Positions 16,828 to 26,440 are shown, numbered from the stretch's first letter. The stretch: DNA of 64,000 nt from Bradyrhizobium sp. (GCF_004799445.1 NZ_SSNA01000123.1:1-64000); one strand, 5' to 3'. Notes: a model not told the origin generated them from the sequence alone. Numbers and translations are program-made.

Positions 16828-17121
16828 ATGCCCTACGCGCTATTCAGCCAGGACACCAAGCTGAGCAAAGCCTACCCGACCGAGTCGGACGTCTGGAAAC
16901 TTGCCCAGCAAAGCGGACTCGTCGTCGACGTCGCCTCGAAGGACGGCAAGCCAGCACCGCAGCCGGTATTGGACAATGATTATGAGATCAGGCCTTGCCG
17001 GCCCGACCCGCAGGAAGATCCGGCCAAGAATCGGGCCGACGCCGAGCACGAAGCCGAGCGCGAGTTGCAATTGAGTTCTTCAGAATTGGGCTCGCCGCCG
17101 CGGCCCGGTTTGGTCGGGTAA
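16828..17121 (+). CDS. Hypothetical protein
   Basis: This 97-residue soluble protein begins MPYALFSQDTKLSKAYPTESD and has a GGAG ribosome-binding site. The first half has a compact alpha/beta pattern (DVWKLAQQSGLVVDV); the second half is charged and disordered (EDPAKNRADAEHEAERE). It has one Cys and no signal peptide. The family is not recognised. Confidence 0.65.
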   Translation: MPYALFSQDTKLSKAYPTESDVWKLAQQSGLVVDVASKDGKPAPQPVLDNDYEIRPCRPDPQEDPAKNRADAEHEAERELQLSSSELGSPPRPGLVG

Positions 17122-17167
17122 AGCCGCGGCCTGAGAGGAGGGTCCGCCGGTCCACGGCGTGACCGGC

Positions 17168-17407
17168 CTAGGGCGTCGCCACCGCCAACGACGCCTGCTC
17201 GGCGGCCAGCGCCACGCAGACTTTCCTGCGGTGCAGCCCTCTGATCGCCCCGGTAACCTTGAGCACCTTCCCGATCGGACACGAGAAGTCCTGCACAAAG
17301 GCAATTTCATAGGGCGAAAGCAGCAGGGGTTCGGATTTCAGCACGGTCTGGGCCAGACACGGCATTGTCACCGCAGAAAAAACCAACGCTAACGTCACCA
17401 CACGCAT
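17168..17407 (-). CDS. Small secreted protein
   Basis: This 79-residue protein has a signal peptide (MRVVTLALVFSAVTMPCLA, cut before QTV). The mature domain of 60 residues has two Cys (FSCPIG, KVCVAL) that could form a disulfide in the periplasm. It converges with the hypothetical gene at 16828 and lies downstream of the acyltransferase. The function is unknown. Confidence 0.65.
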   Translation of the reverse strand: MRVVTLALVFSAVTMPCLAQTVLKSEPLLLSPYEIAFVQDFSCPIGKVLKVTGAIRGLHRRKVCVALAAEQASLAVATP

Positions 17408-17607
17408 GTTTGTTGTCCACTGGCCGACGAAACTATAATAGCCGATCGTCGGTGAAAGTTTCGCGACCCTCGAAAATTATTTTTTCGGTCCGCCGGCGGG
17501 GCCCCCGCCCGGCCGAAGCGCGGTCGGCGCCCGCCAAGAAAGGTGTCAGCCGGCCGCCTGGAAACCGGCGCCGCCCGGCCAGCCACTGCTGTTGCCCGCG
17601 AAAATGC

Positions 17608-19482
17608 TCACGGTGGCAGGAAGAGGCTCGCCTCGATGGTTTCGACCAGGAATTTCGAGCCGGCGTCCGACAAATGCACGATATCGGTGGTGACCACGTC
17701 ATCCGCCGTCGGCCCGACCCGCGTCAGGCACCCTTCGCTGTCGCAGAGCGCGCGCCACGCCGAGATGTATTCGACCCCGGCCGCCCGGCTGAAAGCCTGC
17801 ATTTGTTGGTCGCTTCCCGCCCCCGTCACCCCCGATGCTATCCGGTCGGCGATCACATGCCGAAGCCGGTAGGTATTCACCAGCGCAAGCGGAAGCGTGC
17901 GCTTCCAAAGCGGCACCGGGCCCAGGATGACGATGCGTGGGATATTGAGGGCCTTCAATTGCCTGACGGTTTCACCGAGCTTGTCGAGATCATGGGTCCG
18001 GTCCCACATCGCGTGCAGCAGAACGATCTGGGGATGCGATGACTTGACGAACCCAAACACCAGATCGTTGACCGCGTCGCAATTGACGTTGGTGGCCAAC
18101 ATCGGCGCGCACCCCGGGGCTGCAAAACGGGCCAGCCGAAACGGGATCGTCTCCTGGGCCTTCTTCAATCCGGGAAAAAGGGCGGCCGCCGTGGAATCGC
18201 CCCACAGGAACAAAAGCGGCTTATCGCCCTGCTCGATGCAACTTGCATCAAGCCGGGCGCCCTTCGCCTCCAGGAAGCACGTGTCGCGGAATCCGGCGTT
18301 GCCCTGCGGCGAGAGCAGCGCGATATCGCGAATTTCCGCGGGAAAACGAAAGCCGAAGCCGGCGCCGACGGCGGTTGCGATCCCCACGACCCCGACCGTC
18401 AGCAATGCGAAAGACAGTCTCGGCACGGCAGTCGGGTTTCGGCGAAGCGGGATTTCGACGAAGCGGAACGTCAGCCAGGACAGCACCACCGCGACAATGA
18501 CGGCCGCCCAGATCTCGACGACATTCGGCACGCCGTTTCGCATGATCGCGAGATACGACAGCAGCGGCCAGTGCCAGAGATAAAGCGGATAGCTGATCAA
18601 CCCGATCCAGACCATCGGCCGGCTCGACAGCAAAATCCTGTTCACGGCCGAATTCGGCGCGATGATGATCAGCACCGCGCCGAGCACCGGCAGCAATGCG
18701 TAGGCGCCGGGAAACAGGCTGTCCTTGCCAAGCGCGACCGCGGCACCGACGATCGCGGCAACGCCGATCGCGCCCAGGAGGTTGTCGGCTTGCGGAAAAC
18801 GCCGCGGCTGGCCTTCCGGACCGTCGACAAGGCGGTTGGCAACCATGCCGCCGGCCAACAACTCCCACGCCCGCGATATCGGCGAATAGAACGACCACTC
18901 CTTGTAGCCGAGGAAGATCATCAGGCTGACGCCAAACGAGGCAACCGCGATGGCCGCCATCCAGAAGCGCCGGTGTTTCGATCCGAACATCAGCAGCAGC
19001 AGCGGCGGCCAGAAGATGTAGAATTGCTCCTCGATCCCCAGCGACCAAAGGTGCAGCAGCGGATTTTCGGCGGCATCCGGCGCGAAATAGCCGGTCTGCC
19101 CGAGCTGAAACAGATTGGATACAAACGCCACGCCGGCCGCGGTAGCGCGGCCGAGCAGCGCAAAACCATCCGGCAACAGCACAAACCAGCCGATCAGGTA
19201 GGTGACGGCCAGCACGACAATGAGCGCCGGAAATATTCGCCTGACCCGGCGGGCGTAGAATTCCAGCGATGAGAAAGTCCCGGCCTTGGCCTGGGTGAGA
19301 ATGATCCGGGTGATCAGGAAGCCGGAAATGACGAAGAAGATATCAACCCCGATAAAGCCGCCGGGAACCAGCCAGGGTTGCGCGTGATATCCCACCACCA
19401 GCAGGATCGAGACCGCGCGCAGGCCATCGATGTCCGCGCGATAGGGCGTCTGGTTTTCGTGGCTGGGCCGAGCGATCGGCAA
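17608..19482 (-). CDS. Membrane O-acyltransferase (OafA/YrhL type) with SGNH domain
   Basis: This 624-residue protein has an N-terminal acyltransferase-3 domain (about 15-365) that opens YRADIDGLRAVSILLVVGYH with the conserved His. RRVRRIFPALIV and about ten membrane spans follow. The C-terminal periplasmic SGNH-like domain (about 400-624) carries a GDS-type block (LFLWGDSTAAA) and a C-terminal D-x-x-H-like DIVHLSD. Such proteins acetylate lipopolysaccharide, exopolysaccharide or peptidoglycan-linked sugars. The TTG start at 19482 is supported by GGGGAG about 7 bp upstream. It stands alone, so the acceptor polymer is unknown. Confidence 0.92.
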   Translation of the reverse strand: MPIARPSHENQTPYRADIDGLRAVSILLVVGYHAQPWLVPGGFIGVDIFFVISGFLITRIILTQAKAGTFSSLEFYARRVRRIFPALIVVLAVTYLIGWFVLLPDGFALLGRATAAGVAFVSNLFQLGQTGYFAPDAAENPLLHLWSLGIEEQFYIFWPPLLLLMFGSKHRRFWMAAIAVASFGVSLMIFLGYKEWSFYSPISRAWELLAGGMVANRLVDGPEGQPRRFPQADNLLGAIGVAAIVGAAVALGKDSLFPGAYALLPVLGAVLIIIAPNSAVNRILLSSRPMVWIGLISYPLYLWHWPLLSYLAIMRNGVPNVVEIWAAVIVAVVLSWLTFRFVEIPLRRNPTAVPRLSFALLTVGVVGIATAVGAGFGFRFPAEIRDIALLSPQGNAGFRDTCFLEAKGARLDASCIEQGDKPLLFLWGDSTAAALFPGLKKAQETIPFRLARFAAPGCAPMLATNVNCDAVNDLVFGFVKSSHPQIVLLHAMWDRTHDLDKLGETVRQLKALNIPRIVILGPVPLWKRTLPLALVNTYRLRHVIADRIASGVTGAGSDQQMQAFSRAAGVEYISAWRALCDSEGCLTRVGPTADDVVTTDIVHLSDAGSKFLVETIEASLFLPP

Positions 19483-19644
19483 TAGCGGGCTCCCCTCCCC
19501 GTGGCGTCATTCCGGCGCCGATCGCGGCACGCGCGCGGCCGGTGCGCGGCCGCTGGGGTGCTCTTTGCACCAGATTTCGCGATTGCAGAAGCCCTCCGGA
19601 TCGGGCGCCGACCCGCGCAAGGCCAACCGGCCCGGCGGCACAAC

Positions 19645-19674
19645 AAAAAAGGCCGGCACAGGGCCGGCCTTTTT
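19645..19674 (-). terminator. Strong terminator of the porin gene
   Basis: An 8-bp perfect stem (AGGCCGGC/GCCGGCCT, loop ACAGG) is flanked by a run of A on the left and T on the right, so it can work in both directions. It lies 20 bp past the stop of the outer-membrane protein gene on the minus strand. Confidence 0.9.
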
Positions 19675-19694
19675 CCGTGTCAGTGCAATTCCGG

Positions 19695-20408
19695 TCAGTA
19701 GCGCGCGGCGACGGGACCACCCCAGCCGAAGCGATAGTTGATGCCGAGCTTGACGGTGTGCTCGTCATCCCGGAACCGGGCGCCGATGATCGGGGGGGGC
19801 CCACCGGTAAAGGTGGTGCTGCCGAAATTGTAGTACTGATATTCGCCTTTGACCGACCAGTTCGGCGTGAACATGTATTCGAGGCCGGCGCCGACGGTGT
19901 AACCGTCCTTGTGATCGCCGGTGGTCGAAAACGCGACCGGCACGCCGCCCAAGCTCACGCCGATATTGTCGTTGCCGCGCCAGGCGTAACCGCCCTTGGC
20001 GTAGAGCAGCGTCGGACCCCAGGTGTAGCCGAGCCGGCCGGTGACCGAACCGATCTGGTCGGTATTCCCGGTGACGAGCGTACCCCCCGGGAACGCCACG
20101 CCATTCCCGCTATTGCCGGTCAGCCAGCTGTACTGGGCCTCGGCACCGACCACCCAGTTGGTCGCGAACTGGTAGTCGAAGCCGCCCTGCACGCCGCCCA
20201 TGAATCGGCCGTTGCTGCTCTCCAGGCTGTTGTCGCCCGGGAACGCACCGCCGATATGGCCGCCGATGTAGAAGCCGGTCCAGTTGTAGACCACTTCGGG
20301 CGCCGTATAGGCCGGAGCCTTGGTGTAGGTGCGCGCCGGAAGATCGGCAGCGAATGCGGGAGCCGCGAAAGCGATACAGGCGGCTGCACCGAGCAGAAGT
20401 TTTTTCAT
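19695..20408 (-). CDS. Outer-membrane beta-barrel protein (Omp25/Omp31/RopB type)
   Basis: This 237-residue protein has a signal peptide (MKKLLLGAAACIAFAAPAFA) followed by the family hallmarks of the mature N-terminus: ADLPARTYTKAPAY, then YNWTGFYIGGHIGGAF. Alternating aromatic beta-strands run to a C-terminal strand ending NYRFGWGGPVAARY. These small barrels are abundant in alphaproteobacterial outer membranes and contribute to envelope stability. The start at 20408 was chosen from the signal peptide; the upstream frame to 20585 is not protein-like. A strong terminator follows. Confidence 0.92.
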   Translation of the reverse strand: MKKLLLGAAACIAFAAPAFAADLPARTYTKAPAYTAPEVVYNWTGFYIGGHIGGAFPGDNSLESSNGRFMGGVQGGFDYQFATNWVVGAEAQYSWLTGNSGNGVAFPGGTLVTGNTDQIGSVTGRLGYTWGPTLLYAKGGYAWRGNDNIGVSLGGVPVAFSTTGDHKDGYTVGAGLEYMFTPNWSVKGEYQYYNFGSTTFTGGPPPIIGARFRDDEHTVKLGINYRFGWGGPVAARY

Positions 20409-20728
20409 GAGAAATTCCCCGTTACTGTCGTGATCGACATCAACCAAACAACGTGGCCTCAATTTGGTTGCTTCGTGGCAATGCCCGTGCGCGTTTGTTT
20501 CATCATGTGACCGCGCGGCAACAACGCCGATTGGTTCCAACACGATTGCAATTAATTGCCGGCGAATGGCCACTTTCCAGCTCATGGCTGTGTCTTCCGG
20601 GGCCCGGTTCAGGTTCCAGCCTCGCCGAAATGTGATTGAAGTTCCCGCCCCTCAGCGCCCAGCCCAAAATTCGTGGATCAGGCAGCGATGCTGACGCGGC
20701 TTCAAATTGGCCCCGGCGCGATCCCGCG
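20409..20728. other. Intergenic region upstream of the porin
   Basis: These 320 bp carry the promoter and leader of the minus-strand porin and the 3' end region of the lipoprotein gene. A locally AT-richer stretch (CAACAACGCCGATTGG, then AATTGCAATTAATTGCC) lies about 110-150 bp before the porin start. No gene was seen. Confidence 0.5.
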
Positions 20729-21157
20729 CTACCGCGTCAGCTTTTCCAGTTCCGGAAACGGCGCATAGACGGCGCCGGCGCAGGTCTCGGCCGGTTTCTC
20801 GATCATTCGGTCCAGCCGGCCATTGACGTAGAGAATCGCGCGTTCCTGAGTCTCGCGATAACTGCCGTCCGATTCGCGCGCGGCGAAGCGCAGGCAGCTG
20901 ACAAAACGCATCTTGCCGTTGACGTCGCGTTGTACCGGCTCGGCCATGACAGCGTCATGCACGCCAACCGGGTTGTTAAGATAGGTTCGCATGAACGCGA
21001 GCAATTCGGCGCGGTAATTATTCGGGAATGGCTGATTGGCGGAACTGCCGCTGCCCATGAAGCTGATGGGCCTGCTGTCCTCGCCGCCCGCGCAAGCCGC
21101 GAGCGCGATCGGCAGCGCCAGGATCGCCGCACGCTTTGTCGATATCCCCAATTGCAA
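20729..21157 (-). CDS. Putative lipoprotein of unknown function
   Basis: This 142-residue protein's N-terminus (RAAILALPIALAACAGG) carries a lipobox-like LAAC, predicting cleavage and lipidation at Cys. The mature domain of about 120 residues has two further Cys (VSCLRF, ETCAGA) and the pattern ELLAFMRTYLNNP ... VNGRLDRMIE. There is no early ATG; the start is probably the TTG at 21157 or 21151. It lies between the porin and a His-rich periplasmic protein, all on the minus strand but with large gaps. Confidence 0.72.
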   Translation of the reverse strand: MQLGISTKRAAILALPIALAACAGGEDSRPISFMGSGSSANQPFPNNYRAELLAFMRTYLNNPVGVHDAVMAEPVQRDVNGKMRFVSCLRFAARESDGSYRETQERAILYVNGRLDRMIEKPAETCAGAVYAPFPELEKLTR

Positions 21158-21364
21158 CCCGTCTTTTTTCGAAAATCCAACGCCTGGAGGGGTTCTAGAC
21201 CTTCCGCGGATGAAAGGGAATTCTGCATTTCGCGGTCGGCGCAGATGCCTGTCATGAAACGGCGCCGGCCCATCGCCACGGGGGAGACCATGGCGTGGGC
21301 CGGACTGATATCCGCCGGGAGCGGCGGGGCAATGTGGGGCAAGCCGCGCCCCGGCGGATCGGTA

Positions 21365-21634
21365 TCAGCCGCGCTTGGCGGGGTGGCTGACGTGCTTGAC
21401 GGCGATCTTCGAGGAATGATGCGCCTTGCGCTCGACCGTCCGCTTGTGGAGGCGATGATGGCTGGCATGCCTGACATGATGGCGGCCCATCTTGGCATTG
21501 GCATTCAGCGCGCTCGACTTCACCTGCGCGGACTTGCTAACGGGCGCCTGCGTCGTCTTGCCGGCGCTGGCCGCAAGCGCGGGAGCGGCGAGAACGGAAA
21601 CTGCAAGCAACGCTGCGGAAATTGTCTTCAACAT
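21365..21634 (-). CDS. Small His/Lys-rich periplasmic protein
   Basis: This 89-residue protein has a signal peptide (MLKTISAALLAVSVLAAPALA) and a very basic mature chain with clustered His (GRHHVRHASHHRLHK, KAHHSSK). This could bind metal or polyanions. The ATG at 21634 was chosen because AAGGAG sits at proper distance; the longer TTG reading would place the Shine-Dalgarno inside the gene. No family is recognised. A periplasmic metal buffer is a guess. Confidence 0.7.
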   Translation of the reverse strand: MLKTISAALLAVSVLAAPALAASAGKTTQAPVSKSAQVKSSALNANAKMGRHHVRHASHHRLHKRTVERKAHHSSKIAVKHVSHPAKRG

Positions 21635-21920
21635 GGTCTTCTCCTTCAAAAGAGATCACGGGGTGGCCGGTCGAATGGCCGGGCTCGTCGATCGTGCAGC
21701 GACATTAGGTGCCGCGCGCTGAACCTGCCGTGAAGTGCGGGAGCAGATTTCGTTCATCTGCATGACATCTTGGTCATGTTCGATCGTCCGGCCGCGGATG
21801 CCTTCCGCAAAAAATTCCCAAAAACTGCAAAAAAATGCCTCGGGAATGATTGGTTGCTGCGGGTGTTCAAACCAGCGGGCGTCAGTATAGGATTGCCCTA
21901 ACGGACATCAGGAGAGACGC

Positions 21921-22463
21921 ATGACCAAACTTGCGATCCGGCTTTTGACACTGGCGATCTATGTGATGGCGCTGATGGCAGTGCCTGTGGTCAACTCGGC
22001 CAAGGCCGCGGGCGGCGACAGCCCCTCACCGCCGGCCGATTCCACCAAGGACAAGAAAAAGAAGGACAAGAGCTCCAGCATCGACGACCCCAGGTTCATC
22101 GAGGGTTATCGCGCGGCCTACGCCACGATTTACGATCGCAACGATTACACGTCCGCCATCGCGCAATTGAAGGCGCTCGGCCAGGACGACCGCGCCGATG
22201 TCGCCAATCTGATCGGCTATTCCTATCGCAAGCTCGGCGACTACAAGGTCTCGCAGCTCTGGTATGAGCGCGCGCTGCAGGCCGACCCCAACCATGTCCG
22301 GACCTGGCAGTATTACGGATTGTGGCAGCTCGAACAGGGCAACCGTGACCAGGCGCAATATCACCTGAACCGCATCGGCCAGATTTGCGGCACTGAATGC
22401 GCCGAATACCGCTCGCTTGCATCGGCGCTGGAAAAGCCGACCGGCAGCGGCCTCGTCTACTGA
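21921..22463 (+). CDS. Secreted TPR-like protein
   Basis: This 180-residue protein has a signal peptide (up to about VNSAKA), then a charged Lys/Asp linker (TKDKKKKDKSSS). About three helical repeats follow: YTSAIAQLKALGQDDRADVA, then YSYRKLGDYKVSQLWYERALQADPN, then GLWQLEQGNRDQAQYHLNRI. A CxxxC-type pair occurs near the end (QICGTECAEY). The GGAGAG ribosome-binding site supports the start. Probably a periplasmic scaffold. A strong terminator follows 30 bp after the stop. Confidence 0.8.
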   Translation: MTKLAIRLLTLAIYVMALMAVPVVNSAKAAGGDSPSPPADSTKDKKKKDKSSSIDDPRFIEGYRAAYATIYDRNDYTSAIAQLKALGQDDRADVANLIGYSYRKLGDYKVSQLWYERALQADPNHVRTWQYYGLWQLEQGNRDQAQYHLNRIGQICGTECAEYRSLASALEKPTGSGLVY

Positions 22464-22492
22464 TCGAGGCGGAATAAGGATCAAAGCCGGAC

Positions 22493-22531
22493 AAACCGGC
22501 ACGGCCCGTCGAGGGCTGTGCCGGTTTTGTT
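22493..22531 (+). terminator. Rho-independent terminator
   Basis: A 15-bp stem (AAACCGGCACGGCCC with GGGCTGTGCCGGTTT, one G-U pair) has loop GTCGA and is followed by TGTTTTGT. It lies 30 bp after the TPR-like gene. The A/T flanks could also serve the convergent peptidase gene. Confidence 0.92.
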
Positions 22532-22563
22532 TTGTCGAATAGCCGATCGCCGACGAGCTCGCG

Positions 22564-24135
22564 CTACTTCATCAGCGTCTCGGCCTCGGCCCGGAAAGCC
22601 TGCCGCGCAGCATCGCGCGAATAGAACATGTGCCCGCCGGGATAGACCACAAGCTTTACCCGCTCTGGCGACGCATAGGCCGGAAGTTGATCGAGCAGAA
22701 TCTTCGAACCGAAATAGGGCGTGGCGAGATCGAACAGACCGTGCCCTACGAGCAGTTTCAGCTTCGGATCGAGCGCAAGAATTTGCCGCAGCTGGGAGAT
22801 CGACTGGGCGGGATTGAGGCCGCGGCCGAAATCCCAGGCTCGCTCGACTGAGCTGTTAAGCAATCGATAGGACCCGTCGGGCCGCCAGTTGAGCGTGCGC
22901 GTGGTCAGATCGACCACCGCGCTGGTCAGCGGCGCGATCAACGGGTCACCGGACGGGTCGTCGAAATGTGAGGAGCTCGAATCCGGATCGGGATCGAAGC
23001 CCGAGACCGATGCATCGTAGCGTCCGGTCACCCTGCCATTGCGCCGGTCAAATTCGCGGCGGAACTCGGAGACATCGAAGCGCCCGGCCAGCCTGCGGCT
23101 CACGGCCCGATCGATCCCCGTCAAGGCGGAGACCCGGTCGGCGAGGCGCGTCGTCGCCTCGGCGTCGGCTTCGCCCTTGACGAGATCGCTCAGGAAATCG
23201 CCCCGCGCATAGGCTTCGACATCGGCGATATCGGCGCGGGTCACCGGGCCCTTGGCCTCGCGCGCCACCGCCGCCATGGTCGGCAGGCTCGCGACATATT
23301 GCAGGAGACTGGAGCCGGCATATTCGCGGAAATCGAGCACCGGAGAAATCAGGATCAATCCCCTGACACCGGCGCCCTGCTGGGTCTGCAACTCGCGCAC
23401 GATCCTGGGCCCGCGGATGCCGCCATAGCTTTCGCCGACGATGAATTTGGGCGAGAGCAAGCGATCGGACTTCTCCAGCCAGCGGCGGATCGTGACCGCA
23501 AGCGCGTTGACGTCGCCTTCGATGGAGAAGAACCGCTTGCGCACATCCTCGTCCGTCGCAACGAAGCGGCTATAGCCGGTGCCGACCGGATCGATGAAGA
23601 CGAGATCGGTAAAGTCGAGCCAGGTCTCTCCATTGGGCTTGAGATCGGGCGACGCCGAGGACGTCGCCGCATCGCCATTGATCGAAAGCCGCCACGGCCC
23701 GGCAGCGCCGAGCTGCAAATAGGCCGAGGCCGCGCCCGGCCCGCCATTGAAGAAGAAGGTCACAGGCCGGCTACGCCTGTCGCCGCCATCCAGCTGATAG
23801 GAGGTGTAGGCAATGTCGGCTTGCGGATCGCCCTTGTCGTTGAACAGGCGGATCGAGCCTGCGGTGGCTGTGAAAGCGAGCGTGCGGCCGGGGAGCACAA
23901 CCGTCTGTTTGGTGGTCGAATCCGGCGGCAGCCGGTGTTGTTCGGCGGCCGCCGGTGAACTTGCCGTGTTAGCGTGCCCGCCCGGCGCTCCTGATTTTTG
24001 CCCCGAAGGCGCGGCTGCGGGTTGGGACGCGGGCGGCTGCGACGCATCCTCGGCGCGAACTCCGGTCGCCACCAGGAGCGTCGCAAGCGCGAGGACCAGG
24101 CGCGCGAGCCGCAGCCTGACGAAATTAACGGCCAT
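22564..24135 (-). CDS. Peptidase S10 (serine carboxypeptidase-like)
   Basis: This 523-residue exported enzyme has a signal peptide (cut near VRA-E), a Pro/Ala/Ser linker (30-65), then an alpha/beta-hydrolase peptidase. Features are the oxyanion motif FFNGGPGAAS (128-137), catalytic Ser236 in GESYGG, an Asp region GLFDLATPY and catalytic His in GGHMFY. S10 enzymes release C-terminal residues at acidic pH; in bacteria they are less common than in fungi and plants. The ATG at 24135 follows AGGAAACAG; the longer reading to 24216 is not signal-like. It diverges from nadK, sharing 203 bp. Confidence 0.92.
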   Translation of the reverse strand: MAVNFVRLRLARLVLALATLLVATGVRAEDASQPPASQPAAAPSGQKSGAPGGHANTASSPAAAEQHRLPPDSTTKQTVVLPGRTLAFTATAGSIRLFNDKGDPQADIAYTSYQLDGGDRRSRPVTFFFNGGPGAASAYLQLGAAGPWRLSINGDAATSSASPDLKPNGETWLDFTDLVFIDPVGTGYSRFVATDEDVRKRFFSIEGDVNALAVTIRRWLEKSDRLLSPKFIVGESYGGIRGPRIVRELQTQQGAGVRGLILISPVLDFREYAGSSLLQYVASLPTMAAVAREAKGPVTRADIADVEAYARGDFLSDLVKGEADAEATTRLADRVSALTGIDRAVSRRLAGRFDVSEFRREFDRRNGRVTGRYDASVSGFDPDPDSSSSHFDDPSGDPLIAPLTSAVVDLTTRTLNWRPDGSYRLLNSSVERAWDFGRGLNPAQSISQLRQILALDPKLKLLVGHGLFDLATPYFGSKILLDQLPAYASPERVKLVVYPGGHMFYSRDAARQAFRAEAETLMK

Positions 24136-24338
24136 ATCTGTTTCCTTCCTGCCCCGCGATCGATTGAGCCTGCCAAAGCCGGCTTTTTTGCCGCGAGCGG
24201 CGGGATTCCAGCCCAAAACTGCGACAGATCGGCATGCCCCGCAAGCACCGGACGATCATCTCGACAAGCACCGGCAAGGTCGTATAGACGACCTCGGCGC
24301 ACCCGCTTTCATCGGCGCCCATATGAGCCCGCGATCCC

Positions 24339-25118
24339 ATGACCGTCCCACAGCGATATGACCGCATCGCCTTCGTCGCGAGCGCGGGCGCGGAGGCCCA
24401 GCTGGCGCTCGCGCAGCTGGTTAAGCTCTATGGCAATCTCGATCCCGCCGATGCCGACGTCGTGGTGGCGCTCGGCGGCGACGGATTGATGCTGCAGACG
24501 CTGCATCAGCAGATGCATTCAGGCAAGCCGATCTACGGCATGCATCGCGGCACCGTCGGCTTTCTGATGAATGAATTCTCGACGCACGACCTGCACGCCC
24601 GTCTGGCGGCCGCGCGTGAATCGGTGATCCATCCCCTGCTGATGCGCGCCACCGACGTGCATGGCAAGATTCACCTGCACCACGCCATCAACGAAGTCGC
24701 GCTGTTCCGCCAGACCCATCAGGCCGCGCGGCTGCGGATCCTGATCGACGAGCGCGAACGCATGCCGGAGCTGGTCGCCGACGGCATCCTGGTGGCGACG
24801 CCCGCGGGGTCGACCGCCTACAATCTTTCGGCGCAGGGCCCGATCCTGCCGATCAACGCCGCGTTGCTGGCGCTGACGCCGATCAGCGCGTTCCGGCCGC
24901 GGCGATGGCGCGGCGCCCTGCTCCCCAATACCGCCTTTGTCGTCCTCGAAGTGCTCGAGGGCGACAAGCGCCCGGTCGCGGCGGTGGCCGACCACGACGA
25001 GGTGCGCGACGTCCGCCGCGTCGAGGTGCTTGCCGACAAGACCATTTCGATGCGGATGCTGTTCGACCCCGGCCACAGCCTGGAAGAGCGCATCCTGAGC
25101 GAGCAATTCGGCTATTGA
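24339..25118 (+). CDS. nadK: NAD kinase
   Basis: This 259-residue enzyme phosphorylates NAD to NADP with ATP. The diagnostic GGDG is at 46-49 ([12 protein letters not shown]). [23 protein letters not shown] and the substrate-site [16 protein letters not shown] segment all follow the family order. The ATG at 24339 leads directly into the first beta-strand (RIAFVAS). It is short, as in alphaproteobacteria, lacking an N-terminal regulatory extension. Confidence 0.97.
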   Translation: MTVPQRYDRIAFVASAGAEAQLALAQLVKLYGNLDPADADVVVALGGDGLMLQTLHQQMHSGKPIYGMHRGTVGFLMNEFSTHDLHARLAAARESVIHPLLMRATDVHGKIHLHHAINEVALFRQTHQAARLRILIDERERMPELVADGILVATPAGSTAYNLSAQGPILPINAALLALTPISAFRPRRWRGALLPNTAFVVLEVLEGDKRPVAAVADHDEVRDVRRVEVLADKTISMRMLFDPGHSLEERILSEQFGY

Positions 25119-25292
25119 TGCTCCGTTTCGGCCCCACCCGGGCAGCCTCGCGGGGATTGCCCGATATTTTGGTGGTTGCAGAAGGCTTGTCGCCCCACAC
25201 GGCCCCTGCCTTCGCAACCTTTCATTAAGGCGGGCGGGATATGGTTAACGCCGGGTATACCCTCTTTGCCGGTATGCCCTTAGGGCCAGGCC

Positions 25293-25838
25293 ATGTTTCG
25301 CATCGATTTCAACAAGTTGCGATTTCTTGTCTGCGATGACAATCCGCATATGCGCCGCATTTTGCGGACGCTGCTGCATTCGTTCGGCGCGCGCGAGGTC
25401 TATGAGTCCGAGGACGGCGCCACCGCGCTGGAGATGTACACCCACTACGTTCCCGACATCGTCATCACCGACTGGTCGATGCCGATCTTCGACGGGCTCG
25501 AACTCGCGCAGATGATCCGGCAGCCGGAATCGAAGGGCAATCCCTTTGCGCCCATCATCATGCTGACCGGCCATTCCGAGAAGCGGCGCGTGACGGTCGC
25601 GCGCGATGCCGGCGTGACCGAATTTCTCGCCAAGCCGATCTCGGCCAAGGGGCTTTATCAGCGCATCCTGAACGTCGTCGCCAATCCGCGTCCGTTCATC
25701 AAGACCAAGACCTATTTCGGCCCAGACCGCCGGCGCAATACCAGCAATGCCTATATCGGTCCGGAGCGCCGCGTCGGCGGCGAGATGGAAGTCCTTCAGC
25801 AACCCTCGCTGCTCGACAAGGCCCGTTCCACCATTTAG
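25293..25838 (+). CDS. CheY-like single-domain response regulator with C-terminal extension
   Basis: This 181-residue protein has a receiver domain (about 8-130) with acidic pocket Asp15-Asp16 (LVCDDN), phospho-acceptor Asp60 (DIVITDWSMP), a Thr in MLTGHS and the conserved Lys in FLAKPIS. The C-terminal 50 residues contain a repeated motif, YFGPDRRR and YIGPERR, and no DNA-binding or enzymatic domain. It lies 23 bp upstream of an HPt protein gene, so the pair probably exchange phosphate. No histidine kinase is nearby. Confidence 0.92.
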   Translation: MFRIDFNKLRFLVCDDNPHMRRILRTLLHSFGAREVYESEDGATALEMYTHYVPDIVITDWSMPIFDGLELAQMIRQPESKGNPFAPIIMLTGHSEKRRVTVARDAGVTEFLAKPISAKGLYQRILNVVANPRPFIKTKTYFGPDRRRNTSNAYIGPERRVGGEMEVLQQPSLLDKARSTI

Positions 25839-25861
25839 CGCCGGAGACCGAAGGAAACACC

Positions 25862-26440
25862 ATGGCGAAAGACAAGTCGGGCGACATCGAGATCCAGAAA
25901 TTCGCCGATCATCACGTCATCATGCAGCCAAATCCATTCCGCAAGGTGCTGCGGCGTGTCGCTGACGAGGATCTCGACGATCCCGTCGCGCGCGCCGAAA
26001 AGGCGCTTGCCGACCTGTCAGGCGAATTCAAGAACTGGATGGTCATCGAAACCGAGCGGCTCGCGGCCTCTCACGCCGCGATCCTCAAGGACGGCTTTAC
26101 CAGCGCCACGCGCGCAGAGCTTTTCCGCGCCGCCCATGACATCAAGGGCGATGCCGCCACCTTCGGTTTCCCCGCCGCGGCCGCCGCTGCCGAAAGCCTT
26201 TGCCGGGTCATCGAACACGCCCCGGATCTTGCCAAAGTGCCGTCCGAGCTGATCGCGCATCACATCAACGCCATTCAGGCCATCGTGCGCGAGCGCATCA
26301 GTCCCGACACCATCAGCGTGGCAGGCGAACTCAGCCGGCGATTGCGCGGCGTCGCCGACGAATATCTCGCCCGCGTCAATCGCGACCGGCCCGAGCACCT
26401 CGAAGCCATCCTGGCCCCCAGCATCGCGCCGGCCGACTGA
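25862..26440 (+). CDS. HPt-domain phosphotransfer protein
   Basis: This 192-residue protein has an HPt helix carrying AAHDIKGDAATFG with phospho-accepting His92, followed by GFPAAAAAAESLCRVIEHA as in HPt bundles. An N-terminal 50-residue tail (NPFRKVLRRVADEDLDDP) may dock a partner. It is encoded 23 bp after the receiver protein and likely co-transcribed with it. It should shuttle phosphate between an unlinked hybrid kinase and this receiver. The gene converges on the DUF2336-like gene, with a palindromic repeat between. Confidence 0.9.
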   Translation: MAKDKSGDIEIQKFADHHVIMQPNPFRKVLRRVADEDLDDPVARAEKALADLSGEFKNWMVIETERLAASHAAILKDGFTSATRAELFRAAHDIKGDAATFGFPAAAAAAESLCRVIEHAPDLAKVPSELIAHHINAIQAIVRERISPDTISVAGELSRRLRGVADEYLARVNRDRPEHLEAILAPSIAPAD

